This document shows, piece by piece, positions 1 through 8,360 of a stretch of 56,029 nt of DNA. This stretch comes from Alicyclobacillus sp. Its GTDB lineage: Bacteria > Bacillota > Bacilli > Alicyclobacillales > Alicyclobacillaceae. Numbering within the stretch: position 1 is the first letter of the stretch; each line of letters opens with the position of its first letter. The position numbers and the translations under genes were made by a program. A model generated the notes under the pieces. It searched no databases and was not told the origin of the DNA. It saw only the letters and a program-made list of their open reading frames with translations. The stretch spans positions 1-56,029 of the forward strand of contig JAIMAY010000019.1 in the NCBI GenBank assembly GCA_023511725.1, written 5' to 3'.

Positions 1-154
1 GTGTACCTCGGGTCGAGAGTTTGCCTCCAGCTTCCTTCAGATTCCACCTCGCGATGGACACCCTTGCTCTTGGCTAACGGTAGGTGTGTCGCCAACCCCC
101 GTTCGGGACTTTCACCCTAGAGAGACCGCCCATGCCGGGCGTACCGGAGCGCAC
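1..154 (-). mobile_element. Group II intron (bacterial class C), 5' end, truncated by window edge
   Basis: Read on the minus strand from 154 down, the sequence starts with GTGCG, the group II intron 5' boundary. It continues with a domain I sequence typical of class C introns: AGGGTGAAAGTCCC (about 123-110), a CAAGGGTGTCC block, then GGAATCTGAAGGAAGC and GGAGGCAAAC. Class C introns are known to insert just after intrinsic terminator hairpins, and here the intron begins immediately after an 11-bp GC-rich stem (155-180). The intron-encoded reverse transcriptase/maturase and domains V-VI would lie left of position 1, so completeness and activity cannot be judged. The recognition is by motif and context, not by a covariance search. 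Confidence 0.85.
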
Positions 155-180
155 AAGGCCCGGCCGAGGGGCCGGGCCTT
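155..180 (-). terminator. Terminator hairpin of the paa operon (intron target)
   Basis: Perfect 11-bp inverted repeat AAGGCCCGGCC / GGCCGGGCCTT with a 4-nt loop, 44 bp past the stop of the last minus-strand gene of the phenylacetate operon. On the minus strand the hairpin is followed at once by the group II intron, so the original U-tract has been displaced. On the plus strand it is followed by GCCGTTTT. Confidence 0.8.
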
Positions 181-224
181 GCCGTTTTGACATGTCGGAA
201 CCCGTGGCGTCACCATCCATGGGC

Positions 225-1667
225 TCACAGGCCAAACGAGATGAACTTGGTCTCGAGGAACTCGTCCATCGCGTGATGACCGCCCTCGCGGCCCAGGCCG
301 CTCTCCTTGAAGCCGCCGAACGGAGCCTGGGTCTGCACGGGTGCACCGTCGTTGACACCGACAATCCCGTACTCCAGCGCCTCCGACAGCCGGAAGGCGC
401 GGCCGACGTCACGCGTGTACACATAGGCGGCCAGGCCGTAGTTGGAGTCGTTGGCCATCTCGATGACCTGCGCCTCGTCCTTGAACGGGATGACGGGCAC
501 CACGGGGCCAAACGTCTCCTCGGTCAGGATCTTCATCTCCGGCGTGACATTCACCAGCACCGTGGGCTCGACGAAGTAGCCGTTGGCGTACTCGCCTTCC
601 GTCAACCGGCGGCCGCCGCACGCCACCACCGCGCCTTTGCTCCGCGCATCCTCGATGTGATCCAGAACCTTCTGCAGGCCGCGCTCATTGATGATGGGGC
701 CAACCTCCGTATCCTTCTGCCGCCCATCACCGACCTTCGCCCGCTTGACGCGCGCCACCAGTTTCTCCACGAATGCGTCGACGATGCTCTCGTGCACGTA
801 CAGCCGGTTGGTGCAGATGCACATCTGCCCCGTGTTGCGATACTTGCTCTCGAACACGCCCTTCACGGCCGCATCCAGGTCCGCATCCTCAAACACGATG
901 AACGGTGCATGACCACCGAGCTCGAGGCTCACACGCTTCACCTGCTTGGCCGCGCCCTCCATCAGGAGTTTACCGACACGCGTGGAACCGGTGAAGGCAA
1001 TCTTACGCACCTTGGGGCTCGTGAGGAACGCCTCGCCCACTTTCTCCGGCTGGCCGATCACGAGATTCACCACCCCTGCCGGGAAGCCCGCCTCGTGGAT
1101 CAGCTCGAACAGGCGAATGGCGCTGAGCGGTGTCCCCTCCGCCGGCTTGAGCACCACCGTGCAGCCCGCGGCCAGCGCCGGTGCAATCTTTCGCGCCACC
1201 ATGTTCACCGGGAAGTTCCACGGGGTGATGGCGCCAACCACCCCCACCGGCTGCCGGATCACCATAATCCGCTTGTCCGGGAAGGAGCTCGGAATGGTCT
1301 CTCCGTAAACGCGCTTGGCCTCCTCCGCATACCACTGGAAATAGTCGGCAGATCCAACCACCTCTCCCTTCGCCTCGCGAATGGGCTTGCCCATCTCTGC
1401 CGAGATGAGGGCGGCGAGTTCATCGCGCGCCTGGAACGTGAGTTCGTAGAGGCGATAGAGATAACGGGATCTTTCACGCGCGGTGAGCTTGGACCAGGCG
1501 GGAAACGCGGCGTGCGCCGCGTCAATGGCGCGCAGCGCGTCGCGCTCGTCGCCAAACGTCACCACGCCGACGAGCTCACCTGTGGCGGGATTGTGCACCT
1601 CCAGCGTCTCGCCGCCGATGGCTTCTACCCACTCACCGCCGATATACATCTTTTTGATGTCCGTCAT
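225..1667 (-). CDS. NAD(P)-dependent aldehyde dehydrogenase (succinate-semialdehyde dehydrogenase-like)
   Basis: A 480-residue member of the aldehyde dehydrogenase superfamily, full length for the family. Visible signatures are ITPWNFP in the cofactor domain, KPAEGTPLSA, FTGSTRVGK, the ELGGHAP segment with the general-base Glu, and catalytic Cys at about residue 283 in GQMCICTNR. The start is set by AAAGGGG seven bases before the ATG at 1667; an in-frame upstream extension has no such site. It is the last gene of the phenylacetate operon. The closest family look is GabD/succinate-semialdehyde dehydrogenase. In this setting it may instead oxidise the semialdehyde formed on ring opening, the job of the ALDH domain of PaaZ, which is absent here. 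Substrate is inferred only. Confidence 0.9.
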   Translation of the reverse strand: MTDIKKMYIGGEWVEAIGGETLEVHNPATGELVGVVTFGDERDALRAIDAAHAAFPAWSKLTARERSRYLYRLYELTFQARDELAALISAEMGKPIREAKGEVVGSADYFQWYAEEAKRVYGETIPSSFPDKRIMVIRQPVGVVGAITPWNFPVNMVARKIAPALAAGCTVVLKPAEGTPLSAIRLFELIHEAGFPAGVVNLVIGQPEKVGEAFLTSPKVRKIAFTGSTRVGKLLMEGAAKQVKRVSLELGGHAPFIVFEDADLDAAVKGVFESKYRNTGQMCICTNRLYVHESIVDAFVEKLVARVKRAKVGDGRQKDTEVGPIINERGLQKVLDHIEDARSKGAVVACGGRRLTEGEYANGYFVEPTVLVNVTPEMKILTEETFGPVVPVIPFKDEAQVIEMANDSNYGLAAYVYTRDVGRAFRLSEALEYGIVGVNDGAPVQTQAPFGGFKESGLGREGGHHAMDEFLETKFISFGL

Positions 1668-1717
1668 GCTGCAACCCCTTTCATGTCTGCCGGTACGTCC
1701 GCGTTCTGGCACACCCG

Positions 1718-2146
1718 TCAGCTCATGGCACGGATGCGCTCGTCAATCTTCGCCTTGGGCAGGATGAACTGCACGACCTCACCTTCGCCAATCCGGGCCT
1801 TGTCATGCTCGGCCCACACACGGCAATCGACGCGGCTGTCGGACACGTCCGTCACTTCCGCGTAGAAGCGGACCGTCTTTCCGACCGGCGCTGGGGCCAG
1901 ATGCTTCACCGACACGCCACCGCCGATGCCTTCCTCACCTTCAGCAAGGTACGGGAGAATCGTCAGACGAGCCACCCACTCCATATAGTACACCATGGTG
2001 ACCGTCGACATCGTCCGGTGCACCACCTGCCCCTGAAAAGCCGGGCACATGTCGTCCGTCACTGTGATCTCCCAGGTTTCCACGTGCCCTGGCTGAAGAC
2101 CCGGTTTCAATGCAGCGCCACCCCTTATCTTGTGTGCTGTTTTCAC
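1718..2146 (-). CDS. Hotdog-fold thioesterase, fluoroacetyl-CoA thioesterase (FlK)-like
   Basis: A 142-residue protein resembling the FlK-type hotdog thioesterases. It has the N-terminal LKPGLQPGHVETW segment, VVHRTMSTVTMVYYMEW with the conserved Glu, and the GVSVKHLAPAPVG stretch with the conserved His. The GTG start at 2146 overlaps the TGA of the upstream hydratase as GTGA and follows AAGGGCAG, so translation is probably coupled. In the paa operon such an enzyme may hydrolyse dead-end CoA thioesters and release trapped CoA, as PaaI does in proteobacteria. That role is inferred from context. Confidence 0.75.
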   Translation of the reverse strand: MKTAHKIRGGAALKPGLQPGHVETWEITVTDDMCPAFQGQVVHRTMSTVTMVYYMEWVARLTILPYLAEGEEGIGGGVSVKHLAPAPVGKTVRFYAEVTDVSDSRVDCRVWAEHDKARIGEGEVVQFILPKAKIDERIRAMS

Positions 2147-2913
2147 CTGCCCTTGAACTCGGGCGGCCGCTTCTCCATGAAGGCGCGCATCCCCTCGCGC
2201 TGATCCTCCGTGGCGAACAGTAGATAGAACAGATTCCGCTCCGCCTCCATCCCATCCTGGAGCGTGGTGTCCAGCGCCTGGTACACCGCTTCCTTGATCA
2301 TCTGCACTGCGACGGGCGGCCGTTCGGCGATGCGCTGCGCCAACGCCACCGCCTCCTCCAGACAGCGCGCATCGGGCACCACGCGGTTCACCAAACCGAG
2401 GCGGTAGGCTTCGTCGGCGGTGACGGGATCGCCCGTCCAGAGCAACTCCAGGGCCCGCGCCTTGCCCACGGCGCGCGTGAGCCACTGGGTCCCGCCCGCG
2501 CCGGGCATGACGCCCAGTTTCACCTCGGGTTGGCCGAAGCGGGCGCTCTGGCCGGCGATGATCAGATCACATGTCATCGCCAGCTCACAGCCGCCACCCA
2601 GCGCATACCCGGTCACGGCGGCAATCAGCGGCTTGGTGATGCCGCGGATTCGGTCCCACACGCGGAACTGCCCGAGCTTCTTCATCCCGATGGCCGTCTG
2701 ATCCGCCATCTCCGCGATGTCCGCACCGGCCGCGAACGCCTTTTCTCCGCCCGTGAGCACGATGGCGCGGATGCTGTCGTCGGCGTCACACGCCTCAAGG
2801 GTTGCGACGAGTTCATCCATGAGCGCCAGGTTCAGCGCGTTGAGCTGCTTCTCGCGGCAGATGCGCACCACCGACACCGCACCGCGGTCCTCCCGCTGAA
2901 TGTAGGTGCTCAC
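2143..2913 (-). CDS. Enoyl-CoA hydratase/isomerase (PaaF-like)
   Basis: A 256-residue crotonase-superfamily protein of normal length. It carries the AFAAGADIAEM oxyanion-hole segment, the GGGCELAMTCDLIIA signature, and the FGQPEVKLGVMPGAGGTQ block holding catalytic acidic residues. The GTG start at 2913 overlaps the stop of the EthD-like gene as GTGA. In phenylacetate catabolism a crotonase hydrates 2,3-dehydroadipyl-CoA (PaaF) and another isomerises the ring epoxide (PaaG). Only one crotonase is present here, so which reaction it performs cannot be read from sequence. Confidence 0.92.
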   Translation of the reverse strand: MSTYIQREDRGAVSVVRICREKQLNALNLALMDELVATLEACDADDSIRAIVLTGGEKAFAAGADIAEMADQTAIGMKKLGQFRVWDRIRGITKPLIAAVTGYALGGGCELAMTCDLIIAGQSARFGQPEVKLGVMPGAGGTQWLTRAVGKARALELLWTGDPVTADEAYRLGLVNRVVPDARCLEEAVALAQRIAERPPVAVQMIKEAVYQALDTTLQDGMEAERNLFYLLFATEDQREGMRAFMEKRPPEFKGR

Positions 2914-3218
2914 GGCTCCACCACGTCTCCTACCATCATGTAGACGATGTCGCCGGCGAAGCTCATGACGTCCTTTGCGGCAGCCTTGTTTTCCGGCGAC
3001 TTCATGGCCTGACGGTAGGTCTCCTCATCCTTGAAGTACATCTCCGCCAGCAGGTAGTACTGCGCCTCGCCGCCCATCACATCGCTGCGGATGCGCGTCA
3101 CCTCGAGCTTCTCAAGACCGGGGATCTGCCGTGCCAGCGGCGCGTGCACGTTCGCATAATGCTCGTCGAACGCCGCCTTATCAACCGGATGTTTGTACAG
3201 GACGACCAGTTTCACCAT
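2910..3218 (-). CDS. EthD-family protein
   Basis: A 102-residue protein with the EthD dimeric alpha+beta barrel pattern: MVKLVVLYKHPVDKAAFDEH at the N-terminus, then HAPLARQIPGL and a C-terminal hydrophobic strand. The ATG at 3218 follows AAAGGAG by 11 bases. Its TGA overlaps the GTG of the hydratase. Members of this family occur in aromatic and ether degradation clusters, but their reaction is mostly unknown. I assign no function beyond probable membership of the phenylacetate pathway. Confidence 0.75.
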   Translation of the reverse strand: MVKLVVLYKHPVDKAAFDEHYANVHAPLARQIPGLEKLEVTRIRSDVMGGEAQYYLLAEMYFKDEETYRQAMKSPENKAAAKDVMSFAGDIVYMMVGDVVEP

Positions 3219-3296
3219 TCGTATCACCGCTCCTTTGGATGGGCATGGGCGGAGGTACCGCCGCATCGCCATGAATGTGGGATCTCCGTTGGATCA

Positions 3297-4634
3297 TCAG
3301 CGGCTGGGGTACAGTTGCCGCTTGTCGATGATCCGCACGGCTTTGCCTTCGCTGCGCGGCAACTCTCCCGGCCGGCAGAGCCGAACCTCGGTGGTGACGC
3401 CGAGCGTGTGCTTGAGTGCCTCGGCCACACGGTGCGTCAAGCGCAGCACTGCCTCGTGCTCGGGATGGAAATCGCCGATGGCGCCGGCGAACGCCTCGGT
3501 GACCTCCGCCAACAGGGTGATGGTGTCGAGGGTACCCACCCTGTCCACGACCACCTGGTAGTGCGGCGCCAGCTCCTCGATGTTCAGCACCACGGCCTCC
3601 ATCTCGGACGGGAACACGTTGACGCCGCGGATGATCAGCATGTCGTCGATCCGCCCCTTGATCCGCGACATCCGCACATGCGTGCGCCCGCACCGGCACG
3701 GTTCGGGAATCAGGCTGGCGACGTCACCTGTGCGGTAGCGGATGACCGGCAGCGCCTCCTTCGTCAGCGACGTGAACACCAGTTCGCCCGTGGCGCCGAG
3801 AGGAAGAGGATTACGCGTGGCTGGATCAATGACCTCGACCAGGAAGTGATCCTCCGCCACGTGCAGCCCTTCCTGCGCTTCGATGCACTCGATGGCCACC
3901 CCCGGGCCCATCACCTCGGACAAGCCGTACACGTCCATCGCCTTCAGCCCGAACGCCTGCTCGAGCGTCCGCCGCATCTCCTCCGACCACGGCTCGGCAC
4001 CGAAGATCCCGTACTCCACACCGCTCGCCGCCGGATCCTTGCCCATCTGCCGCATCGTCTCAGCGATGTTCAGCACGTACGACGGCGTCCCTGCAATTCC
4101 GCGCGGCCGCAGGTCTTCAATCAGCGTCACCTGGCGCGGCGTGTTGCCCCCCGACACCGGCACCACCGTCATCCCCAGGCGCTCCGCCCCGTAGTGGAAG
4201 CCGAGCCCGCCCGTGAACAGACCGTAGCCGTAGATGACGTGGAACACATCGCCCGGACGACCGCCCGCCGTCACAATCGCGCGCGCCACGCACTCGCTCC
4301 AGTTCTCGATGTCGCGCCGCGTGTACCCCACAATCGTCGGTTTCCCCTTCGTGCCCGACGATCCGTGGATCCGCACAACCTCCGTCCGGTCCACCGCCAG
4401 CATCCCAAACGGATACTGCTCCCGGAAATCCTTCTTGCGCGTGAACGGCAGTTTTACCACATCGTCCACACTGCGGATGTCCTCCGGCTTCACCCCGTGA
4501 TGGTCGAACAACCGGCGGTAGAACGGCACCCTCTCGTACACCCGCTGCACCGTCTCCACCAACCGTTCCGACTGCAGACGCCGCAACGCCTCGCGCGGCA
4601 TGGTCTCCAACTCCGGCTGGTACATCATCGGCAT
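3297..4634 (-). CDS. paaK: Phenylacetate--CoA ligase
   Basis: A 445-residue PaaK-type adenylate-forming ligase. It shows the family N-terminus YQPELETM...RLVETVQRVYERVPFYRRLF, the AMP-binding loop SSGTKGKPT, YGLSE in the A5 region, YRTGD in A7 and a C-terminal AMP-binding_2 domain (from about residue 335) with GVNVFPSEME. It converts phenylacetate, ATP and CoA to phenylacetyl-CoA, the substrate of PaaABCD. AAAGGAGG lies 4 bases before the ATG at 4634 and 10 bases before a second ATG at 4628; either could be used. About 330 bp separate it from paaD. Confidence 0.95.
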   Translation of the reverse strand: MPMMYQPELETMPREALRRLQSERLVETVQRVYERVPFYRRLFDHHGVKPEDIRSVDDVVKLPFTRKKDFREQYPFGMLAVDRTEVVRIHGSSGTKGKPTIVGYTRRDIENWSECVARAIVTAGGRPGDVFHVIYGYGLFTGGLGFHYGAERLGMTVVPVSGGNTPRQVTLIEDLRPRGIAGTPSYVLNIAETMRQMGKDPAASGVEYGIFGAEPWSEEMRRTLEQAFGLKAMDVYGLSEVMGPGVAIECIEAQEGLHVAEDHFLVEVIDPATRNPLPLGATGELVFTSLTKEALPVIRYRTGDVASLIPEPCRCGRTHVRMSRIKGRIDDMLIIRGVNVFPSEMEAVVLNIEELAPHYQVVVDRVGTLDTITLLAEVTEAFAGAIGDFHPEHEAVLRLTHRVAEALKHTLGVTTEVRLCRPGELPRSEGKAVRIIDKRQLYPSR

Positions 4635-4964
4635 GTCGCCTCCTTTCTTCACGGCCATGGCACCGGGCCTTGCCTGCGGGCGCCGGCGCAGCGGGGCCGC
4701 GGGGTTGGCGGCCGCGCCATCCGCATCCAGCAGCATGGCCGATGACCTGCAAACGCTTACTTCCTGGATATTCCGTAAATCGGGCGACTGCGGCAACGGT
4801 GGAGGGCGAGATGGACCATGTTTAGGATGGCGACGTCGACGCGGTGCCTCCGGTGCGGCGCGATGGCGCCGCTTTCCTGCGTTATGTTGACTCCGTCGCG
4901 GCCCATCCGGGGTGATAATGCGGTCTAGCCACCTTATCGCGCCGTCGCATGCGCCCCCGCCCGC
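4635..4964. other. 330-bp gap inside the paa operon, no convincing gene
   Basis: No reading frame here has a plausible start, ribosome site and protein-like composition. The minus frame upstream of paaK is open but low-complexity (Arg/Pro/Ala). A 7-bp stem GCGGCGC/GCGCCGC with a 4-nt loop sits at 4855-4872. I found no clear promoter. It may be the relic of a lost operon gene; paaE would be the obvious missing subunit, but nothing in the sequence shows that. Confidence 0.4.
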
Positions 4965-5555
4965 TCACGGCTTGAAGCCCTCGAACGGTTGCCGGCAGCG
5001 TCGGCAGTAGAAGATGGCGCGGCACGGCGTGGGGCCGAACAAGTTCTCTATCTCGCCCCCCTCCGCCCCGCAGTACGGGCAGGGGGGCACCAGCGACGGG
5101 GCGCCGGGGCGCACGGGGGGCGCGATGCCGAACTGGCGCAACTTCTCGATGCCCTCCGGGGTGATCCGATCCGGGGTCCACGGTTCGCTCAGCACGAACT
5201 CCACCTCGGCGCGAATCCCAGCCTCCGCCAGCCGCCGGCGCGCAGCCGCGCGGATGAGATCGAGGGCAGGACAGCCCACGAAGGTCGGGAGGAGTTGGAC
5301 GTGGGCGTGATGGGCCGTCGTCTCGACGCGGTACACCATGCCCAACTCCCGCACGCTGACGGCGGGGATCTCCGGATCCTTGACCTCGTCCAGTACGGCG
5401 AGAACGCGCTCGCGCAGCTCGTCCGCCGCAGCCCGATCGCAAGTTACCGCTCCATCTGCCCCGGCAGCCGCGTCGCACTTTGTCAGCCGATCCGGCCCCG
5501 CAACCGCCTCGTCCGGTGTCATCGTTGTCTGGTCAGCGCGAATCATGGGTTCCAT
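4965..5555 (-). CDS. paaD: Phenylacetyl-CoA epoxidase accessory subunit PaaD (PaaJ), MIP18/DUF59 family
   Basis: A 196-residue protein. The MIP18/DUF59 domain contains LDEVKDPEIPAVSVRELGMVY. A C-terminal zinc ribbon follows, CPYCGAEGG ... CRAIFYCRRCRQPFEGFKP, with four cysteine pairs as in PaaD. PaaD is needed for maturation of the PaaABC di-iron epoxidase. The start at 5555 follows AAGGGGGG. The first ~45 residues are a low-conservation extension, making the protein somewhat longer than usual (~160). A downstream GTG or ATG could be the true start. Confidence 0.93.
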   Translation of the reverse strand: MEPMIRADQTTMTPDEAVAGPDRLTKCDAAAGADGAVTCDRAAADELRERVLAVLDEVKDPEIPAVSVRELGMVYRVETTAHHAHVQLLPTFVGCPALDLIRAAARRRLAEAGIRAEVEFVLSEPWTPDRITPEGIEKLRQFGIAPPVRPGAPSLVPPCPYCGAEGGEIENLFGPTPCRAIFYCRRCRQPFEGFKP

Positions 5556-5585
5556 GTGACACCCCCCTTGTACCCCGCGGCCGCC

Positions 5586-6380
5586 TCACCAGCGCGCGGC
5601 CGGGTCGAGCCGGTGTACGCTGCCCATCGTGGTGAGCAGCTCCTCCAACCCAGGCGTGTGCACGCCGCGGCGGCCGCCGGCGGTATGCGCGCCACGCGCG
5701 GGCAGGCCGGGCCACGGAAGGCCCGCAGCCTCCAGAACCGGTCGCACCTGCTGCGCCCAGGCGTCCACCAGCGCCGCGGGAGGCTCAGGCAGAATGCCCG
5801 AGGAGACGAGCGTGTCGGCATGGGGGCCGAAATCGAACAGGTCCGGCAGGTCTGCCCACACGGGCTGCACCGCAGCGGTGAGGCGCTGAAGCGCTTCGCC
5901 CCCAGCTTGGCCGAGGCTCCTCACCCACATCTCCATGTGCATCCGGTGGTAGCGCTCTTCGCGCAGCATCTTCGCAGCCCCCTGCGCCAGAGCTGGTACC
6001 GATGACCGGGTCAACGCCTGCAGCCGCACCGCGTCCCACACGTCGTAGACGAAGTGGCGGAGGATGGTGTAGGCCCAGTCACCATTGGATCGCTCGAGCA
6101 GAAGGGCGTTGCGCCGCGCTGAAGGGGGCCGGTCGAACGCGAGTTCGTCCGGATGACCTTCGCCGAGGTCCTGCAGAATTTCGTAGTAATACACCGCATG
6201 GCCGATCTCGTCCTGCGCAATGGAGGAGAACGCCACATCCTCCTCCACATCCGGGGCGAGGCCCAGCCACTCCGAGTCGCGGTGCCCGAGGGTCAACTCG
6301 TCATCGGCCAACTGCCGGACGAAGTCCACCAGCGCCGTGCGCACCGCGGGCGTCAGTTCCTGTTCCAACTTGGCCGGCAT
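5586..6380 (-). CDS. paaC: 1,2-phenylacetyl-CoA epoxidase structural subunit PaaC
   Basis: A 264-residue ferritin-like helical protein matching PaaC. The N-terminal half has ADDELTLGHRDSEWLG and FSSIAQDEIGHAVYYYE, followed by WAYTILRHFVYDVWD. PaaC pairs with the catalytic PaaA subunit. The ATG at 6380 follows GAGAGGGG by about 8 bases. An in-frame GTG at 6389 forms GTGA with the paaB stop but has no usable spacing to a ribosome site. Immediately downstream of paaB and upstream of paaD. Confidence 0.94.
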   Translation of the reverse strand: MPAKLEQELTPAVRTALVDFVRQLADDELTLGHRDSEWLGLAPDVEEDVAFSSIAQDEIGHAVYYYEILQDLGEGHPDELAFDRPPSARRNALLLERSNGDWAYTILRHFVYDVWDAVRLQALTRSSVPALAQGAAKMLREERYHRMHMEMWVRSLGQAGGEALQRLTAAVQPVWADLPDLFDFGPHADTLVSSGILPEPPAALVDAWAQQVRPVLEAAGLPWPGLPARGAHTAGGRRGVHTPGLEELLTTMGSVHRLDPAARW

Positions 6381-6385
6381 GCTCC

Positions 6386-6781
6386 TCACCCCTCTCGCAC
6401 ATCGTGGATGACGTCCTCAATGCTCATGGCCCGCGCCTTGAACCGCTTCCAACGCTGCGCATTGTCGGAGTATCCGGAGACCTCGCGGTACTTCCGGTCA
6501 AACTCGCGCGCGAAGAAGTCCTCATCCTCGTACGGCGTGGCGGCGATATCGCGCCGCCGCACCACCCACAGATTCACCGCAGAGCCGCGACGCGTGAAGT
6601 TCTCGCGCGCCACCTGAATGGCCCACTCGGGCGAAGGCGCCCAGACGCTGCCGACGTGCGTATGCGGTTCGAGCTGCGATGGCTGCACAAAAACTTCGTA
6701 GACCTCATAGCCAACCGGCGGCTTCTGCGACAGGGACGCATCCCCCTGCACCGCCCCCGGCCGCTGCGTCGACTGCGTCAT
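6386..6781 (-). CDS. paaB: 1,2-phenylacetyl-CoA epoxidase subunit PaaB
   Basis: A 131-residue PaaB protein with the diagnostic GYEVYEVFVQPSQLEPHTHV and GSVWAPSPEWAIQVARENF segments and NLWVVRRRDIA. PaaB bridges PaaAC dimers and is required for the assembled epoxidase. The start at 6781 follows GAGGAGGA by 7 bases. The gene lies 13 bp after paaA. Length is slightly above the ~95-residue proteobacterial form because of N- and C-terminal extensions typical of Gram-positive versions. Confidence 0.94.
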   Translation of the reverse strand: MTQSTQRPGAVQGDASLSQKPPVGYEVYEVFVQPSQLEPHTHVGSVWAPSPEWAIQVARENFTRRGSAVNLWVVRRRDIAATPYEDEDFFAREFDRKYREVSGYSDNAQRWKRFKARAMSIEDVIHDVREG

Positions 6782-6794
6782 GCTGCATTCCTCC

Positions 6795-7730
6795 TCACAC
6801 GGCCTGGCGCTGCCGCGCCCGCACCAGCGCCTCGCGCACCCAGCTCTGCTCCGTGTGCGCGCGCCGCCGCAGGCCAATCCGCTCCTGTGACTTCGGGCCG
6901 GTGTTCTCCCGCACCATGCGGCCCAGTCGCTCCCAATCCGGCTCGGTGTAGACCCAACGCTGCGCCGCTTCGTCGTAGTGCAGCTTGGGATCCGGGATGG
7001 TCAGACCGACCGCACGGATGCGCGGGATGTAGCGATTCAGGAACTTCTGGCGGAGTTCCTCGTTGGTGCGGGATCGGATGCGATACTCCATCATCTTGCG
7101 CGCCGAATCGGTCACCTCCGGCGGGCCGAAGAAGAACAGCAGCGCTTCCCACCAGCGGTTGAGCGCTTCCTGCAGCATCTCGCGCTGCTCGTTCGTGCCC
7201 TCCGCCAGCGCGAGGATGATGGATTCGCCATGCTGCATGTGGAAGCTCTCCTCCGCGCAGATCCGCTTGAGCACGCGCGCATAGGGTCCGTACGAGCAAT
7301 CCAGCAGCGCCGTCTGCGTGATGATGGCCGCACCGTCGACGAGCCAGCCGATGATGCCCGCGTCAGCCCAGGTCGGCGCCTCCATGTGGAACACGTTGTG
7401 GAACTTCACGCGCCCGGTGATGACGTCGTTCATGAGATCATTCCGATCCCGCCCCAGCGGCGCCGCCAAGTCCTCCGCCACCCGCAGCAGCAGCTGGCCA
7501 TGCCCAATCTCGTCCTGCACCTTCGCCATCAGCGAGAGCTTGCGGCGCAGCGTCGGCGCCTGCGGCACCCACTCCTTCTCCGGGTAGGCGCCCATGATCT
7601 CACTGACGGCGTGCATGTGGATCAATCGCAGCAGCAACATCCGGTAATCGTCCGGCATCCAATCGGTCGCTTCAATCTTTTCCCCGCGTTCAATGCGCTC
7701 CATGAAGCGAGTGTACAGTGCTTCCGTCAT
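6795..7730 (-). CDS. paaA: 1,2-phenylacetyl-CoA epoxidase catalytic subunit PaaA
   Basis: A 311-residue di-iron monooxygenase subunit. The two ExxH pairs expected for the di-iron site are visible at E74-H77 (DEIGHGQLLL) and E161-H164 (AEESFHMQHG). It uses O2 to form the 1,2-epoxide of phenylacetyl-CoA. The start at 7730 follows AAGGAAGG. The 5' end lies inside the 3' end of the tetR-type gene (41-bp overlap), so the two are co-transcribed. The usual reductase PaaE is not found in this window; electrons must come from another reductase. Confidence 0.96.
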   Translation of the reverse strand: MTEALYTRFMERIERGEKIEATDWMPDDYRMLLLRLIHMHAVSEIMGAYPEKEWVPQAPTLRRKLSLMAKVQDEIGHGQLLLRVAEDLAAPLGRDRNDLMNDVITGRVKFHNVFHMEAPTWADAGIIGWLVDGAAIITQTALLDCSYGPYARVLKRICAEESFHMQHGESIILALAEGTNEQREMLQEALNRWWEALLFFFGPPEVTDSARKMMEYRIRSRTNEELRQKFLNRYIPRIRAVGLTIPDPKLHYDEAAQRWVYTEPDWERLGRMVRENTGPKSQERIGLRRRAHTEQSWVREALVRARQRQAV

Positions 7731-8340
7731 GGGCCTTCCCTTCCTTTGCGTCGAGGTCCGCCTCGGCCGGCGCCGCCAGCCCGTACAGCAGCAGCCGCCA
7801 GAATCTGTCGGCAATCTCCTCCGGCGTGAGTGCACCGTCAGGTCGATACCACTGATAGACCCAGTTGGCGGCCGAGAGGAGAAGGATGCGGGCAAACTTG
7901 GGATCATCCGCGCGAAGGCTGCCGTCACGCATACCCTCGTCCAGCAACCGTGCCCAGCACGCCTCGTAGGCATCGCGCTTGGCCTGAATGATGGTCCTGC
8001 GGTCGTCCGAGAGCGCACGCCACTCGTGGAAGAACACCTTGGACGCCTCCAGGTGCTCCGCCACCACCCGCACATGCGCCCGTAGACCGTACCTCATCCG
8101 ATCCAGCGCGGACCCCGGCTGCCGCTCCATGTCGGCGGCGGCCGCCAGGAACGCCTGCGCACCTTCGTCGGCAATCTCGAACAGCAAATCTTCCTTCGAC
8201 TGGATGTGCGCGTACAGGCTCCCCGACAGCAGCCCGGCCTCGTCGGCAATCTCTCGAATCGTGGTGCCATGGTACCCCTTGCGGCTGAACAGGTGCCTAG
8301 CCGCCGCAAGGATCTGCTCCTTCTGACTCGGCCTCGGCAT
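7690..8340 (-). CDS. TetR/AcrR-family repressor of the phenylacetate genes (PaaR-like)
   Basis: A 216-residue TetR-type regulator. The N-terminal helix-turn-helix is at about residues 10-50 (ILAAARHLFSRKGYHGTTIREIA, then GLLSGSLYAHIQSKEDLL). The C-terminal half is a ligand domain of the acyl-CoA-responsive kind (WRALSDDRRTIIQAKRDAYE). The ATG at 8340 follows a GAAGGGAG site. It is the first gene of the paa operon and lies just behind a palindrome at 8361-8376 that recurs in front of the neighbouring dehydrogenase operon at 13149-13164. The inference is that it represses both operons and is released by phenylacetyl-CoA, as PaaR proteins are. The ligand is not shown by sequence. Confidence 0.9.
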   Translation of the reverse strand: MPRPSQKEQILAAARHLFSRKGYHGTTIREIADEAGLLSGSLYAHIQSKEDLLFEIADEGAQAFLAAAADMERQPGSALDRMRYGLRAHVRVVAEHLEASKVFFHEWRALSDDRRTIIQAKRDAYEACWARLLDEGMRDGSLRADDPKFARILLLSAANWVYQWYRPDGALTPEEIADRFWRLLLYGLAAPAEADLDAKEGKAHDGSTVHSLHGAH

Positions 8341-8360
8341 TGCGGACTCCCTTCTCTTCA

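Noticed and set aside
84-1865. 593-codon plus-strand frame opposite the aldehyde dehydrogenase
   Set aside because: Antisense shadow with His/Arg-rich low-information translation; the minus-strand product has full family motifs.
3144-4745. 533-codon plus-strand frame opposite paaK
   Set aside because: Antisense shadow; no recognisable domain and no start context.
4741-4964. A promoter in front of paaK
   Set aside because: Candidate boxes on the minus strand have 19-bp or longer spacing and poor matches.
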